Assembly (NCBI GenBank): GCA_030426345.1
Contig: JAUHYU010000026.1
Span: 1-54,479 of the forward strand
DNA length: 54,479 bases
From: Bacteroidia bacterium
Lineage (GTDB): Bacteria; Bacteroidota; Bacteroidia; Cytophagales; Cyclobacteriaceae
Reading direction: 5' to 3'
Part shown: one piece after another, positions 16,890 through 24,861 of the stretch
How the letters are laid out: each line of letters begins with the position of its first letter
Position numbering within the stretch: the first letter of the stretch is position 1
Notes under the pieces: generated by a model
The model's input: only the letters and a program-made list of their open reading frames with translations
Told to the model about the DNA's origin: nothing
Database searches by the model: none
Position numbers and translations under genes: made by a program

Positions 16890-19520
16890 TCAATTCGAGT
16901 TATTCCTGTTCTCAATATCAATTTTCTGTTGTTCAGGAGAGGTCACAACTACTCTGCTGGCTTTTCCGCTCACATCAAATGCTTTGATTTTTACTTCGCC
17001 GGAAACAGAAATCGGTTCGGTATATTTATTGGAACTGGTCGACGGCTCGGACCCATCATTGGTATAGTATAAATCCAATCCCGGAAATTCTATATTGGCA
17101 AATAGCTTGCCGTCTTCTATGATAGCACCTGGTAACGGAATTCTATAATTATAGCCATTATTTAAATAGCTCAATCTAGGTAATTCTTGTTGTGCGAGTG
17201 TATTGGCAAAAATGTTCCAATGCTGATCCATGGATTTTTCACGCTTTTCATCGTTATCTATGGTCTCCCATACGCGCTCCCTAGCCCAGGCACTTTCTGC
17301 AAATCCCAACAATTTTGGCAACATATAATATTCTATCATATCCCTTCCTTTGATTGTTTCACTCCACAATTGCGCTTCAACACCAAGAATGTGTTTGCGA
17401 GCTTCTGGTTTCAAACGTACCATGTCTTTATATTCCACCTCACGGTTTATCTCCCGTCCGTTAGCGGCATGGGTTGTGGTTTTGAATAGGTCGAATGGGG
17501 CAAAACCCCATGCGTCTCTCGTGCGTACAAATCCCGCCCAATACAATCCCGGTTCTTTGGGATCTTTGTCGTAAGCTAGGTCAAAGTAAAAATTGGACAC
17601 AGGACACATGACAATATCGTAGCCGGCATTGGCGATGCGGTAAGACAAGTCCTGACTTCCGTATAAATTATTCCACACATATGGGATCACATTTTTGCCA
17701 ACAAATTCCGGATTGGGATCATAAGAACCGTCTACGTTTTTTAACAAGGCAACTTCTTCCCATCCATGAATAGTATAGTTGTCATCTTTCAAAGTTTCGA
17801 GTAATCTTTTAAAGAAATATGCCTGCAAGTTTTTTGGGTCTTTATATTCTGGATTGGCTTTCATCACTTCTGCTGCAAGTGGTGATTTTGTCCAGGCACC
17901 TTCAGCCACCTCGTCTCCACCGGTATGGATATCAACCAGTTTTAATCCGGCTTCTTCGTACATCAGGGAGATTTCATCCATCACTTTTTTATAAAAGCGA
18001 TAGGTGGATTCTCGCGCTACTGACACGACGTTATCTTTAAACGATTGTGCAGAAATATAAACTGATTTATCATCAGGATCGACCAATCTGTACTCATTGG
18101 CTTCCTTTTCTTTACCCTCAGCCATCAAGCGCTCGTAGCGGGCTTCCATGGGCTTAATTGAACTTCTGGCATGTCCTGGGAAGTTCAATTCAGGAATTAT
18201 CTGGATATGTCGTGCTTTTGCGTATTTCAATATTTCTATAAAATCATTTCTTGTAAGGAATCCACTTCCGTGAGAGCCTTCGCCATACGCAAATGGGCCG
18301 GATCCATAAGCCGGATGCAAAACCGGATCGTGATAACTGGAGGTATGCTCGCGCTGTCCGCCAACTTCCGTAAGCTCAGGTAAACCAGGGATTTCAAGTC
18401 GCCATCCTTCATCTTCGGTCAAGTAAATCAAGAATTTGTTTAACTTGTAAAATGAGATAAGATCTAGATTTCTCATGATGGTTTCCTTAGTTTGGAAATT
18501 CCTTCCCAAATCGGTGTGCAAAGCCCTGAATCCGAACCTGGGAGCATCTTGGATGGAAACATGATCAAAAGAAATTGACGTTGATTTTTCCTGATGGACA
18601 GATATTGGAATCATGGCAATCAAGCTTTGAACTCCATAAAATACGCCGGCAGGATCGCTTCCGGTTATTTCTATTGATTGGCTTTTTACATCCAGATAAT
18701 AGGCTTCTTTTTTCACGCCATTCACCTGGATATTTCCCGATTTTAAGATAATCTGTTGATTGCCGGAGAGTTTTGTGTCGACTTTGAAATTCACACCAGT
18801 AATGGCTTTAAGCTTTTCGGCTAAATAGCCAGCTTCATTATCCAATCCATCTTCATGGAAAATAGACCACTTTTCATCCACATTAGTTGAGCCGCTTGTA
18901 GTCTTGATTTGGTATGGTGTAGGAATAATTTCCAATAATTTATCCCCCGACAATACTTCCAGACCTTCATTGTTGTGGTAGCGGTATTCGGAAGTAGGCA
19001 CCGGTTCTTTGTCTTCGGTATTTTTATTGAGTTGTTCTGCTCGGGTAAAGGGGAGAATCTCGCAATCAACTTCCACAATTTGTGCTTCAGAACCATCTTC
19101 ATTATAAAAGACAAAATAAGCGCCCAATGGCCCATCAGATTCCTTGAGCACACCTTCGGTACCACGGTAAATGATCTCAACAGACTCGTGCTGAGGTAGT
19201 GAAAAATCAGCATTAGGCACGAGCTGGTACCAATCCCCATTGATGTGCTGCACGCTGGCTTTTTGTGGCGAAGGAGGGTCGATGATAGGGCGCGGGCCAA
19301 TATTGAAAAACAGCTTCCAGTTTTTATCTAGCGCAAAATTAGCATGGTTTTCAAAAACAAACCTTGCGTCAAATGCATTTTCAACATCTACAAAGTTGCT
19401 GATCAGCTCCCATTTTATTTTGATGTTTTTGGCCGAGGAGTAGTCTGTTTTTTTGCTGCTACAGCTGATCGTCAAAAAACCTGAAGCTAAAAAAAAGGCA
19501 AAAAGTACTAAATTTTTCAT
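16890..19520 (-). CDS. GH20 beta-N-acetylhexosaminidase lipoprotein
   Basis: 876 residues. It has a lipoprotein signal (FFLASGFLTISC, Cys20), an N-terminal chitobiase/hexosaminidase carbohydrate-binding domain (IKWELISNF to about 170), a GH20b domain (about 200-330), and the GH20 barrel (about 335-760) with catalytic Asp-Glu in HTGGDEVAEGAW near residues 534-535. A C-terminal CHB_HEX_C/Fn3-type domain follows (YYTNDGSEPS, VKIKAFDVSGKASRVVV). The enzyme removes terminal GlcNAc or GalNAc from chitin oligomers or glycans at the cell surface. It is transcribed alone; the upstream 328 bp holds two interspersed repeats. The palindrome at its 3' end may terminate it. Confidence 0.95.
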   Translation of the reverse strand: MKNLVLFAFFLASGFLTISCSSKKTDYSSAKNIKIKWELISNFVDVENAFDARFVFENHANFALDKNWKLFFNIGPRPIIDPPSPQKASVQHINGDWYQLVPNADFSLPQHESVEIIYRGTEGVLKESDGPLGAYFVFYNEDGSEAQIVEVDCEILPFTRAEQLNKNTEDKEPVPTSEYRYHNNEGLEVLSGDKLLEIIPTPYQIKTTSGSTNVDEKWSIFHEDGLDNEAGYLAEKLKAITGVNFKVDTKLSGNQQIILKSGNIQVNGVKKEAYYLDVKSQSIEITGSDPAGVFYGVQSLIAMIPISVHQEKSTSISFDHVSIQDAPRFGFRALHTDLGRNFQTKETIMRNLDLISFYKLNKFLIYLTEDEGWRLEIPGLPELTEVGGQREHTSSYHDPVLHPAYGSGPFAYGEGSHGSGFLTRNDFIEILKYAKARHIQIIPELNFPGHARSSIKPMEARYERLMAEGKEKEANEYRLVDPDDKSVYISAQSFKDNVVSVARESTYRFYKKVMDEISLMYEEAGLKLVDIHTGGDEVAEGAWTKSPLAAEVMKANPEYKDPKNLQAYFFKRLLETLKDDNYTIHGWEEVALLKNVDGSYDPNPEFVGKNVIPYVWNNLYGSQDLSYRIANAGYDIVMCPVSNFYFDLAYDKDPKEPGLYWAGFVRTRDAWGFAPFDLFKTTTHAANGREINREVEYKDMVRLKPEARKHILGVEAQLWSETIKGRDMIEYYMLPKLLGFAESAWARERVWETIDNDEKREKSMDQHWNIFANTLAQQELPRLSYLNNGYNYRIPLPGAIIEDGKLFANIEFPGLDLYYTNDGSEPSTSSNKYTEPISVSGEVKIKAFDVSGKASRVVVTSPEQQKIDIENRNNSN

Positions 19521-19615
19521 GCGCTATAATTTAATATTGGTTTCTGTGATTGTTAAAATACACTTTCGAAAAGCTTAGTTTTAGTGCCTTTTACCTCTTA
19601 AAGTCTTTCACATTG

Positions 19616-19639
19616 AAAAAAGCCTTTATAATCCATGAA
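19616..19639 (+). repeat. Interspersed motif, copy
   Basis: A-run, then agcctttataatccatgaa; close to consensus with a one- to two-base change in the centre. Intergenic. Confidence 0.65.
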
Positions 19640-19747
19640 CTAAAGCCAAGCTAAATTTCCGAAAACTACTATAAATACTGGTCATTGACTACTGTGGACT
19701 ATTTTTTTGAATGCTTAAATACAATTGTGCTCTGACAAGGTGGCCTG

Positions 19748-19769
19748 AAAAGCTTCTTAAATCCATGAA
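19748..19769 (+). repeat. Interspersed motif, copy
   Basis: aaaagcttcttaaatccatg then aa; intergenic, same orientation as the copy at 19616. Confidence 0.6.
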
Positions 19770-19848
19770 GTTGAAATGCGTTTAGTAAATAAGTGAATCA
19801 GGTCGAGAATGAATAAGAGAAAACCCATTATTTTAGCATTGAAATTTT

Positions 19849-20406
19849 ATGACTATGAAAAAAATACTAATTGTGACAGGAGATGGTGGTGAAAGCTATG
19901 AAACCCTTTACGCCAAGCACAGGTTTGAAGAGGCCGGATGGCAAGCTCCGGTAGCAGCCCCCGCAAAGAAATTGTTGAATCTTGTGATCCATGATTTTGA
20001 ACCAGGTTGGGATACTTATGTGGAGCGAAAGGGGTATTATCTAGAATCTGACTTGACCATTTCTGAAGCTAAGGCAGACGATTATGATGCGATCCTACTG
20101 ATTGGTGGGCGTGCTCCAGAGTACTTGCGCAACGATCCGAAATTGATTGCTTTGGTGCAGGAGTTTGACAAGCAACAAAAATTTATTTTTGCTATTTGCC
20201 ATGGAATCCAAGTTTTGGTAACTGCTAATCTGGTTCACGATAAAAACATTACCTGCTATGAGCATGTGAAGTTTGAAGTAGAATCATGCGGAGGCACGTT
20301 TGTAGCTAAAGATCAGGCAGTGAGGGATGGCAGGATAGTGACCGGACAGACATGGCAATCTCATCCGGACTTTTACCGCATGGTTTTTGAGTGCTTTTCG
20401 GAATAA
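19849..20406 (+). CDS. DJ-1/PfpI-family protein
   Basis: 185 residues of the DJ-1/PfpI glutamine-amidotransferase-like fold. The nucleophile elbow is AICHG (Cys about 122) and the strand DYDAILLIGGRAPEYLR is typical. The family includes deglycase, glyoxalase-III, chaperone and isocyanide-hydratase-type activities, so function is not resolved. There is no signal peptide, so it is cytoplasmic. The start may be the first ATG or the one two codons later (MKKILIVTG). It is a single gene convergent with the exported esterase. Confidence 0.88.
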   Translation: MTMKKILIVTGDGGESYETLYAKHRFEEAGWQAPVAAPAKKLLNLVIHDFEPGWDTYVERKGYYLESDLTISEAKADDYDAILLIGGRAPEYLRNDPKLIALVQEFDKQQKFIFAICHGIQVLVTANLVHDKNITCYEHVKFEVESCGGTFVAKDQAVRDGRIVTGQTWQSHPDFYRMVFECFSE

Positions 20407-20424
20407 AAAAATCCGCAAGGCAAA

Positions 20425-21243
20425 CTAATTTCCTTCGTTGAAGAAATCATTGAAAAACATCAGTTGATACTGGATGGCATTTTTCCAGTATGGCATATTA
20501 TGCTTTCCAGGTCGCTCGATGTAATCGTGAGGAATATTCCGTTCAACCATTTTCTCATGAAGGTTTTTATTGACTTGATAAAAGAAATCATCCACGCCAC
20601 AATCAAAGATCAATTTTAGTCCCTTGCCACCAATGAGATATAGCATATTGGTAACAGAGCTGCTTTCCCATTGCTCTGGATTTTTACTATAAATACCTAT
20701 TCGCTTTGCGATATCCCAATTGTTTGGAAAAGGTCTGAGGTCGAGCCCACCGCTGGTGCTTCCGGCGGCTCCCCAAACATCCTGATGGCGAAATGCAAGG
20801 TAAAATGACCCGTGACCGCCCATGCTTAGTCCTGATATGGCCCGCCCTTTTTTGCTTTTTATGGTATGGAATTTTTGGTCAATTACTTGGATCAATTCAG
20901 ATGAAACATAAGTTTCGTATTGATATTCCGGGTCAATTGGGCTATCAAAATACCAGCTTGTCTTTCCTCCGTCAGGGCATACAATAATTCGATTTTTTTC
21001 ATCTGCAAAGTCTTTGATTTCAGGTGCGCCAGATACCCACTGCCCATGATTTCCTCCGGCGCCATGTAGCAAATATACCACTGCGTAGGCCTTGTTTTCT
21101 TTACTGTATCCGTCGGGAAGGATCACCACATTCTTGATGTCCTTGTTCATGGATTTACTGCGGATTGTGAGGGTATCTACCTTTGCTGCTTGGGCAGAAG
21201 CGAAAGAAATGGCTAAAAGTACTAGCAGTAATTTAAAACGCAT
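20425..21243 (-). CDS. Exported esterase of the esterase-D / acetyl-xylan-feruloyl type
   Basis: 272 residues with a Sec signal (LLLVLLAISFASAQA). Alpha/beta hydrolase landmarks are VVYLLHGAGGNHGQW (oxyanion region), GLSMGGHG with nucleophile Ser140, a DCGVDDFF acid region and KHNMPYW with the likely catalytic His. The family hydrolyses acyl esters, often on glycans or small thiol esters. It lies only 12 bp behind the kdsC-like gene on the same strand, so it is probably co-transcribed with the Kdo operon; whether it acts in envelope maturation is unknown. Confidence 0.88.
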   Translation of the reverse strand: MRFKLLLVLLAISFASAQAAKVDTLTIRSKSMNKDIKNVVILPDGYSKENKAYAVVYLLHGAGGNHGQWVSGAPEIKDFADEKNRIIVCPDGGKTSWYFDSPIDPEYQYETYVSSELIQVIDQKFHTIKSKKGRAISGLSMGGHGSFYLAFRHQDVWGAAGSTSGGLDLRPFPNNWDIAKRIGIYSKNPEQWESSSVTNMLYLIGGKGLKLIFDCGVDDFFYQVNKNLHEKMVERNIPHDYIERPGKHNMPYWKNAIQYQLMFFNDFFNEGN

Positions 21244-21255
21244 AATTCCAAATGG

Positions 21256-21963
21256 CTAAATAATTGATTCGTAATCTTTTTCCAGGAAATTTCTTTCAAC
21301 AGACTGTTTATAGTTGGTTTTTATTTTAGATCGTTGTTCGATAAAATGCTTATAAATTCCATCAAAGGCTATGCGCTCTTCGATGGTCTCATCAAACTTG
21401 CCCAAAATATTTAATACAACTTCTGAAATTTCCCGAAGGGCGGCTTGGTTGCCCGTACTAAAGGTGATATAGTCGCAAAGTTTTTTCTTGACACAAAATG
21501 CTTTGAATAAAGGGCTTGCATTTCTATTGACAAGAAATCGTGCCCCTGCTTCCTTGGCCAAGGAAAGATCAAGGATGTCATCAAATGCAAACAGGATTTG
21601 ATCCGGTTCAATTCCATGGTTTTTTCTTAGTTCTTTGATCAAGTCGGCCTTGTGTTTTACCTTATAATAGACATGATCTAAATGTTCTCTTTTAGCCCAC
21701 TTAAAAGCAGTCTGATTGGTTTCTCCCGTTACAATGGCCGTATATGGAATATTTCCCCGAAGCAAATAATAGCCAAACCGAAGCATATTGATACCCATGC
21801 TGTCGGCTTCATTAAACGAGCTGGGGATTTCACCTTTTTCGCCACTGTTGAAAACTCCATCCCAATCAAACAAAAGGGCCTTCACATTGCGAAGTTTGTT
21901 TTTCAGAGTTAAGGAAGTTGTAATAAATTCCCCTCCAAGGTCTTGAAATATTTCTTCGTGCAT
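21256..21963 (-). CDS. kdsC: KdsC-like HAD phosphatase (Kdo-8-phosphate phosphatase variant)
   Basis: 235 residues from the ATG at 21961-21963 (a TTG would extend it). HAD motif I is DWDGVF (Asp33/Asp35), motif II Thr-Gly in IVTGET near 79-80, a Lys near 105, and motif IV is FDDILD (128-132), where ordinary KdsC has GDD. The GNQAALREISEVVL tail (171-184) resembles the KdsC C-terminal tail that closes the active site. It is longer than the usual ~170-190 residues, with about 50 extra C-terminal residues. It should dephosphorylate Kdo-8-P. It is the fourth gene of the kds operon, so the role is well supported by context. Confidence 0.8.
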   Translation of the reverse strand: MHEEIFQDLGGEFITTSLTLKNKLRNVKALLFDWDGVFNSGEKGEIPSSFNEADSMGINMLRFGYYLLRGNIPYTAIVTGETNQTAFKWAKREHLDHVYYKVKHKADLIKELRKNHGIEPDQILFAFDDILDLSLAKEAGARFLVNRNASPLFKAFCVKKKLCDYITFSTGNQAALREISEVVLNILGKFDETIEERIAFDGIYKHFIEQRSKIKTNYKQSVERNFLEKDYESII

Positions 21964-21996
21964 GGTAGTGATTTTAAAATGCTTCAAGCTTATTTA

Positions 21997-22035
21997 AGCT
22001 ATTAGCTAGTGGCAAGCAGCCAAAAGCTAATAGCT
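21997..22035. repeat. Inverted repeat between the aldolase-CBS and kdsC-like genes
   Basis: agctattagct (21997-22007) pairs with agctaatagct (22025-22035) across 17 nt. It forms an 11-bp stem with no T-tract, within the operon, so it may attenuate or stabilise the mRNA rather than terminate it. Confidence 0.6.
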
Positions 22036-22041
22036 AAAAGA

Positions 22042-23064
22042 TTATGCTTCGTCCAGTTTCATCAAATCCTGGATGTCAATCATTCCGACGGCTTTGTTGT
22101 TTTCTGTTACAATGAGCGTATCTACTTGTGAATCTTTGAAAAGGTTTGACGCGTCGATCAACAATGCACTAGATTCTATGGATTTCGGAGGGTTTATATT
22201 GAGATCTCCCACCTTTTTGTTGACGGCATCTCCTCCTTCTTTCTCAATCAATCTTCGCAAATCTCCATCTGTAAATATTCCGATCGGTGCGCCTACATTA
22301 TCTACAATCGTGGCTGCGCCAAATCCACTCACGGTCATTTTAACAAGAGCATCATGTATACTGTCATTTGCCACAACTGTAGGGTTGATATTGGTCACGA
22401 TATCTCGCACTTTTTGGGTCATCAGCCTAGTGTGCTCAAAAAATTCTCTAGTGCCTATTTCTGTCAGGTTGTTGGCGGTCAATTGTTTGATGATTTTCCA
22501 AGGTGCAGTGATGGTATGCACTCCAACATCCAATGCATTTCTAAAATGCTCGATACTGCGTACAGACGAGAACATGATCTTAGTATCGTACTCGTAATAA
22601 TTGACAATTTCTACACATTGCTCTAAAAGTGAAATGGTATCAAGACCCTGATCTTGAGACCTGCCAACCAACGGGCAAACGTAAGTAGCTCCGGCAGCCA
22701 TGGCCATATAGGCTTGTTGTACTGTGTATACCAAATGTACATTTACCAGAAAACCCTGATCTCTCAATTTTTTGCAGGCTTTAAGCCCTTCGAGCGAAAC
22801 AGGGATTTTGAAAACCGTTTTGGTTTTGTCCAGCCCAAGTTCTGCCTGACGAACCGCCTCAGCTACGATTTCTTCGGCTGTAGCTCCCAATGCTTCGATC
22901 TGAAGAACAGGGACTATTTTGGATAATTCAACGATGGTGCCGTCAATGTCGGTGATGCCATGGCGGTGCATAAAAGTAGGTGTGGTTGTTAATCCATTCA
23001 GAAAGCCAAGCTCGAATGCCTCTTTTATTTCATTTACATCAGCTGAATCAAGATAAAGTTCCAT
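22042..23064 (-). CDS. Fructose-6-phosphate-aldolase/transaldolase-like domain fused to a KdsD-type CBS pair
   Basis: 340 residues, start ATG at 23062-23064. Residues 1-215 follow the TalC/MipB/FSA family: MELYLDSADV (Asp6), Schiff-base Lys86 in VFKIPVSLEGL, then YVCPLVGRSQDQG. Several active-site positions differ from E. coli FSA as I recall it: Asn28 is Thr (GLTTTPT), Gln59 is Glu57, Thr109 is His110, Tyr131 is Leu132. Residues 222-340 are two CBS repeats with GIFTDGDLRR (262-271), the signature of arabinose-5-phosphate isomerase KdsD. It lies between kdsA and kdsC where KdsD is expected, so it may supply arabinose 5-phosphate by aldol chemistry or regulate flux (inference). Confidence 0.85.
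   Translation of the reverse strand: MELYLDSADVNEIKEAFELGFLNGLTTTPTFMHRHGITDIDGTIVELSKIVPVLQIEALGATAEEIVAEAVRQAELGLDKTKTVFKIPVSLEGLKACKKLRDQGFLVNVHLVYTVQQAYMAMAAGATYVCPLVGRSQDQGLDTISLLEQCVEIVNYYEYDTKIMFSSVRSIEHFRNALDVGVHTITAPWKIIKQLTANNLTEIGTREFFEHTRLMTQKVRDIVTNINPTVVANDSIHDALVKMTVSGFGAATIVDNVGAPIGIFTDGDLRRLIEKEGGDAVNKKVGDLNINPPKSIESSALLIDASNLFKDSQVDTLIVTENNKAVGMIDIQDLMKLDEA
22176..22198 (-). repeat. Interspersed motif copy inside the aldolase-CBS gene
   Basis: Plus strand ctatggatttcggagggttt; resembles the copy at 43283. It encodes NPPKSIE in the linker between the two CBS motifs. Confidence 0.45.
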
Positions 23065-23096
23065 AGTATTTATTTAATGATATGATTGTTTTATTT

Positions 23097-23927
23097 CTAT
23101 CTGTATTGAGTTACAATATTATGAATTTCTATGAGAGGTTTCATAAACTCTTCCAATTTGGTTATGTCCAATTGGCTTGCAGCATCGCATAAAGCTTCCG
23201 ATGGACAAGGGTGGGTTTCCACAAACAAACCGTCAACTCCCGCAGCCACGCCACTTCTAGCTAATACTTCAAGGTATTGACGAGCTCCACCTGTTGGGTC
23301 TGCACTTGGGATACCGTATTTCCGGATGGAATGCGTAACATCAAAAACGACCGGATATCCCGTTTCTTGTAAATGATAAAAGCTTCTTGGGTCTACAACC
23401 ATGTCGTTGTATCCAAAAGTGAAGCCTCTTTCAGTTAGGATTATTTTGTCGTTACCGACTGATTCGATTTTCTGTGCTGGCTTGATCATGTTTTCTGGGG
23501 CGAGGAACTGTCCGTGCTTTAGGTTGATGACCTTGCCGGTTTTGGCAGCTTCTACCACAAGGGTGGTCTGCATGCATAGATAGGCCGGGATTTGCAGTAC
23601 GTCGAGCACTTCAGCTGCAGCAGTTACTTGATCCGGATAGTGAATGTCGGAAAGCAGGGAGAAGCCAAATTCGTCTTTTATTCTCTGTAAAATTTTCAAT
23701 CCCTCATCGATGCCCGGGCCCATATAGTAGGAGGCATCGCTGCGGTTGTCTTTCATAAAAGAAGATTTGTATATGATGGGTACGCCGATCCGCTCCTCGA
23801 TTTTTTTGAGTTGCTCGGCGGTGGACATCATGATTTTTTCATCCTCGATCACGCAAGGGCCGGAAATCAGAAACAGCTGATCCGAACCAATTTCGATGTT
23901 TCCAACATTGAATTTCTTTATGCTCAT
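23097..23927 (-). CDS. kdsA: 3-deoxy-8-phosphooctulonate synthase
   Basis: 276 residues, KdsA family. It condenses phosphoenolpyruvate with arabinose 5-phosphate to Kdo-8-P in the cytoplasm. SGPCVIED (Cys25) places it in the metal-dependent class, since metal-independent enzymes such as E. coli KdsA have Asn there. KSSFMKDNRSD (54-64) is the substrate loop, LTERGFTFGYNDMVVDPRS, DVTHSIR and FVETHPCPSEALCD supply the remaining ligands. Its start overlaps the kdsB stop by 4 bp, and the aldolase-CBS gene follows 32 bp later, so the operon order is kdsB-kdsA-aldolase/CBS-kdsC. Confidence 0.96.
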   Translation of the reverse strand: MSIKKFNVGNIEIGSDQLFLISGPCVIEDEKIMMSTAEQLKKIEERIGVPIIYKSSFMKDNRSDASYYMGPGIDEGLKILQRIKDEFGFSLLSDIHYPDQVTAAAEVLDVLQIPAYLCMQTTLVVEAAKTGKVINLKHGQFLAPENMIKPAQKIESVGNDKIILTERGFTFGYNDMVVDPRSFYHLQETGYPVVFDVTHSIRKYGIPSADPTGGARQYLEVLARSGVAAGVDGLFVETHPCPSEALCDAASQLDITKLEEFMKPLIEIHNIVTQYR

Positions 23928-24673
23928 ATTATTTTTCTAATGCGTTCTAAATCTTCTAAAGTGTCTACCGGAATGCTTTGATGCTCGGTAATGCCAATTT
24001 TTATGTTGCCTCCATCTTCCATCCAGCGGTTTTGCTCCAGCTTTTCCATCATCTCCAAGTTTGACTGAGGCAAGGCAGCAAATTTTTTCAGGGCTTCGAC
24101 AGAATAACCATACAAACCAAGGTGCTTGTAAAATGTTGTGTGATTCATCCATTTATCTCTCTCCACTCCATGCACTACCGGAATAACGGCCCTACTAAAA
24201 TATAGCGCATTGAAGTGCTTGTCAAAAGTCACAAAAACTTCACTATCATTTTCTAAATCTACTGAATCAGTAACCGGGATAACTAAAGTGGCCAACTCTG
24301 CCTTAGGATCTTCAAAACAATTAACTAATGTTTTGACCTGTTCGGGATGCAACATCGGCTCGTCGCCTTGGATATTGATGACCACATCAAAATCAATTTT
24401 ATGGATTTTAGAAGCTTTTTCGAGGGCTTCGAGGCATCTATTGGTCCCAGTGGTGTGGTCGGAAGAAGTCAATACAGCTTCTCCACCAAATGCTTTTACT
24501 GCTGCGATGATCCGTTCATCATCTGTTGCAACGACTACATGCTTGAGTGCGATTTTGGCTTTTTCATATACCCACTGGATCATTGGCTTGCCATTGATAT
24601 CAGCTAGTGGCTTGCCCTCTAACCTTGTAGAACCGTATCGAGCGGGAATAATCCCCAAAAATTCCATAGACAT
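23924..24673 (-). CDS. kdsB: CMP-Kdo synthetase (or CMP-8-amino-Kdo synthetase)
   Basis: 249 residues. The nucleotide-binding IIPARYGSTRLEGKPL (8-23) and IQGDEP (101-106) are diagnostic of 3-deoxy-manno-octulosonate cytidylyltransferase, which activates Kdo with CTP for lipid A glycosylation. Residues 85-92 (EKASKIHK) are encoded by a near-perfect copy of the interspersed motif, in a loop that is variable in KdsB. Because kdnA and kdnB are in the same region, the true sugar may be Kdo8N, as shown for Shewanella KdsB; this cannot be told from the motif residues. Confidence 0.95.
   Translation of the reverse strand: MSMEFLGIIPARYGSTRLEGKPLADINGKPMIQWVYEKAKIALKHVVVATDDERIIAAVKAFGGEAVLTSSDHTTGTNRCLEALEKASKIHKIDFDVVINIQGDEPMLHPEQVKTLVNCFEDPKAELATLVIPVTDSVDLENDSEVFVTFDKHFNALYFSRAVIPVVHGVERDKWMNHTTFYKHLGLYGYSVEALKKFAALPQSNLEMMEKLEQNRWMEDGGNIKIGITEHQSIPVDTLEDLERIRKII
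24399..24420 (-). repeat. Interspersed motif copy inside kdsB
   Basis: Plus strand ttatggattttagaagcttt then tt; about two differences from the consensus. In frame, encoding KASKIHK. Confidence 0.6.
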
Positions 24674-24861
24674 TTCAAATTGGAGCGCAAAATAACAAAA
24701 TTGTTGCGTGAATTGGATGAAAATTCTTTACTAATGTGTAAAAGCTCTAGATGGTATGGAAGTCAAATAAGCCTGGAAAGTTTATTTGTTGTTGGAGCAG
24801 CAGATAGTTAGCTTTTTGAAAAACTGAGTAACGATTAAATTATAATATTCTCAATCTCAAT

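Larger units (their letters stand above)
19521..19848. other. Divergent spacer with two interspersed repeats
   Basis: 328 bp between GH20 and the DJ-1 gene; no ORF seen. It carries two forward copies of the dispersed motif 108 bp apart. Both promoters must be here but I could not locate them with confidence. Confidence 0.6.

Noticed and set aside
22073-22597. 174-residue plus-strand frame over the aldolase-CBS gene
   Set aside because: Shadow of a well-supported gene; the composition lacks any recognisable fold.
23097-23927. KdsA gene as a DAHP synthase
   Set aside because: The KSSFMKDNRSD loop and the linkage to kdsB indicate KdsA.
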